Assembly (NCBI GenBank): GCA_030626365.1
Contig: DAOUPC010000148.1
Coordinates: 1 to 7,095, forward strand
DNA from: Paracoccaceae bacterium
GTDB lineage: Bacteria; Pseudomonadota; Alphaproteobacteria; Rhodobacterales; Rhodobacteraceae
DNA length: 7,095 nucleotides
Reading direction: 5' to 3'
The position numbers and the translations under genes are program-made. The notes below the pieces were generated by a model. The model had not been told where the DNA came from, ran no database searches, and saw only the letters and a program-made list of their open reading frames with translations. Below, one piece after another: positions 6,264 through 7,095 of this stretch. Numbering within the stretch: the first letter of the stretch is position 1; each line of letters opens with the position of its first letter.

Positions 6264-6441
6264 AAACTGCCCGGAAATCGGAAACATTTAGGGTCAACCC
6301 CATTAATCCTGCACCCGAAAACAGAACCGCCCCGCCCGCTTTCGCAATTTTAGCCCAGTTCAACCGGGGCATAATGCTTGAACAACGCGCACATTCGTGT
6401 CTCGATTGGAATAGCCGTGCCACATCCGAGGAATAACCAGA
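6264..6441. other. remainder of the divergent control region before the isomerase gene
   Basis: Together with 6111-6263 this makes a 331-base gap between divergent genes if the AraC gene begins at 6110. It should hold the plus-strand promoter for the isomerase gene. CATAAT at 6370-6375 is a fair -10 candidate, but no good -35 lies at the right distance. GGGTCAACCC at 6291-6300 has 4-base inverted arms. GAGGA (6428-6432) is the ribosome binding site, 9 bases before the ATG at 6442. No small gene or RNA was recognised. Confidence 0.35.
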
Positions 6442-7062
6442 ATGTCGGAAATTGAATATTTTTACGGGGCAAATTCCGCATTTGCCTATCTTGGCGCCAC
6501 CCGCCTGATGGAGATTGCACAGGCCGCCGGGCGGCGCATTGTCCACAGGCCGGTGAACCTGGCCAAGGTCGTCGCTGCGGCCCACCCGCAGGGGTTCGGC
6601 GGGCGAAGTGGCGCGCACCGGGCCTATTACTTTGGCCGCGAGATTGAACGCTGGGCCGAATATCGCGGGATGCCGGTCAAGGGGGGCATTCCGTCCAATC
6701 ACGCCAATGACACGACGCTGGCCAATTGCATGCTGGTGGCGGCGGACATGCAGGATGGCCAGGCTGATCAGTTGGCCTTTGCCATGATGCAGGCCCATTG
6801 GCGCGATCATGCGGATCTGGCAGACAAGGGAATTCTGCGCGACCTTGCCGGGGCCGTTGGGCTGGACGGTGATGCCTTGATTGCCACGGCAAACACACCA
6901 GAGGTCACGGCAAGGTTTGCCGAAAACACCGCACAAGCCATTGAACGGTCAGTATTCGGATCACCAACCTATGTCATTGATGAAGACATGTTTTACGGTC
7001 AGGATCACCTTGAACTTGTTGAACGCGCATTGCGTCGGCCCTTTGCCCGCACATGGTCATAG
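6442..7062 (+). CDS. 2-hydroxychromene-2-carboxylate isomerase family protein (DsbA-like thioredoxin fold, GST-kappa related)
   Basis: 206 residues with no signal peptide, so a cytoplasmic protein of the family's normal length. Seen: the opening strand EIEYFYGANSAFAYLGATRL, in which Ser12 aligns with the glutathione-contacting serine of NahD-type isomerases (though Ala13 replaces the usual proline of 'SPYS'); a helical insert (about 60-150); and the C-terminal SVFGSPTYVIDEDMFYGQDHL with the GSPT cis-proline turn (173-176) typical of thioredoxin folds. There is no CxxC, so it is not a disulfide oxidase. Known: characterised members isomerise 2-hydroxychromene-2-carboxylate with glutathione during naphthalene breakdown; many relatives have unknown substrates. 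No aromatic-degradation gene is visible, so a glutathione-dependent isomerase or transferase of unknown substrate is the safe reading. Start supported by GAGGA at 6428-6432. Divergent from the AraC regulator. Confidence 0.82.
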   Translation: MSEIEYFYGANSAFAYLGATRLMEIAQAAGRRIVHRPVNLAKVVAAAHPQGFGGRSGAHRAYYFGREIERWAEYRGMPVKGGIPSNHANDTTLANCMLVAADMQDGQADQLAFAMMQAHWRDHADLADKGILRDLAGAVGLDGDALIATANTPEVTARFAENTAQAIERSVFGSPTYVIDEDMFYGQDHLELVERALRRPFARTWS

Positions 7063-7066
7063 ACCG

Positions 7067-7080
7067 CGGGAATAAACCCG
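7067..7080 (+). terminator. weak hairpin after the isomerase gene
   Basis: CGGG-AATAAA-CCCG lies five bases after the TAG stop at 7060-7062. The stem is only four pairs and no T-run is seen before the window ends at 7095. It may be part of a larger terminator cut off by the window edge. Confidence 0.25.
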
Positions 7081-7095
7081 TCGTTCAGTGGGTCC

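Noticed and set aside
6115..6936. 273-codon minus-strand open frame over the isomerase gene
   Set aside because: It is antisense to a clear isomerase-family gene and also runs through the intergenic region; no recognisable domain.

Overview
The window looks like chromosomal DNA of an alphaproteobacterium of the Roseobacter/Paracoccus type (Rhodobacterales). This rests on moderately GC-rich genes with G/C-favoured third positions, a bhcC-bhcD pair whose proteins closely resemble those of that group, and an ExoP/ExoY-style exopolysaccharide cassette. No database search was possible, so family names come from motif recognition.

Layout. (1) 1-1409, plus strand: the 3' end of bhcC (beta-hydroxyaspartate aldolase), then complete bhcD (iminosuccinate reductase, ornithine cyclodeaminase fold). 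These are the last two enzymes of the usual bhcABCD order of the beta-hydroxyaspartate cycle, which turns two glyoxylates into oxaloacetate. A perfect hairpin and a Rhodobacterales-style intergenic motif lie between them. (2) 1410-1487: a convergent junction with a compact inverted repeat. (3) 1488-4625, minus strand: three genes, probably one operon, in transcription order polyprenyl-phosphate sugar-1-phosphate transferase (ExoY/WcaJ type), a CpsD/CapB-like P-loop ATPase with a degenerate Walker A motif, and a Wzz-type polysaccharide co-polymerase. They would start a lipid-linked repeat unit and control polymerisation and export of a surface polysaccharide. No flippase, polymerase or further glycosyltransferase is present here. 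(4) 4626-5099: a 474-base non-coding region with three 10-base tandem repeats placed exactly between two arms of an imperfect inverted repeat. (5) 5100-6110, minus strand: an AraC-family regulator with an Arabinose_bd-type sensor domain; its start is uncertain. (6) 6111-6441: a divergent control region with repeated TCTGGC/GCCAGA boxes. (7) 6442-7062, plus strand: a 2-hydroxychromene-2-carboxylate isomerase/DsbA-fold protein, possibly a target of the AraC regulator.

No tRNA, rRNA, CRISPR array, insertion sequence or phage gene was seen. The window is mostly ordinary core and surface-polysaccharide DNA. The features most worth a second look are the ATPase that lacks its Walker A lysine, the symmetric repeat arrangement at 4909-5063, and the operator-like boxes upstream of the AraC gene.
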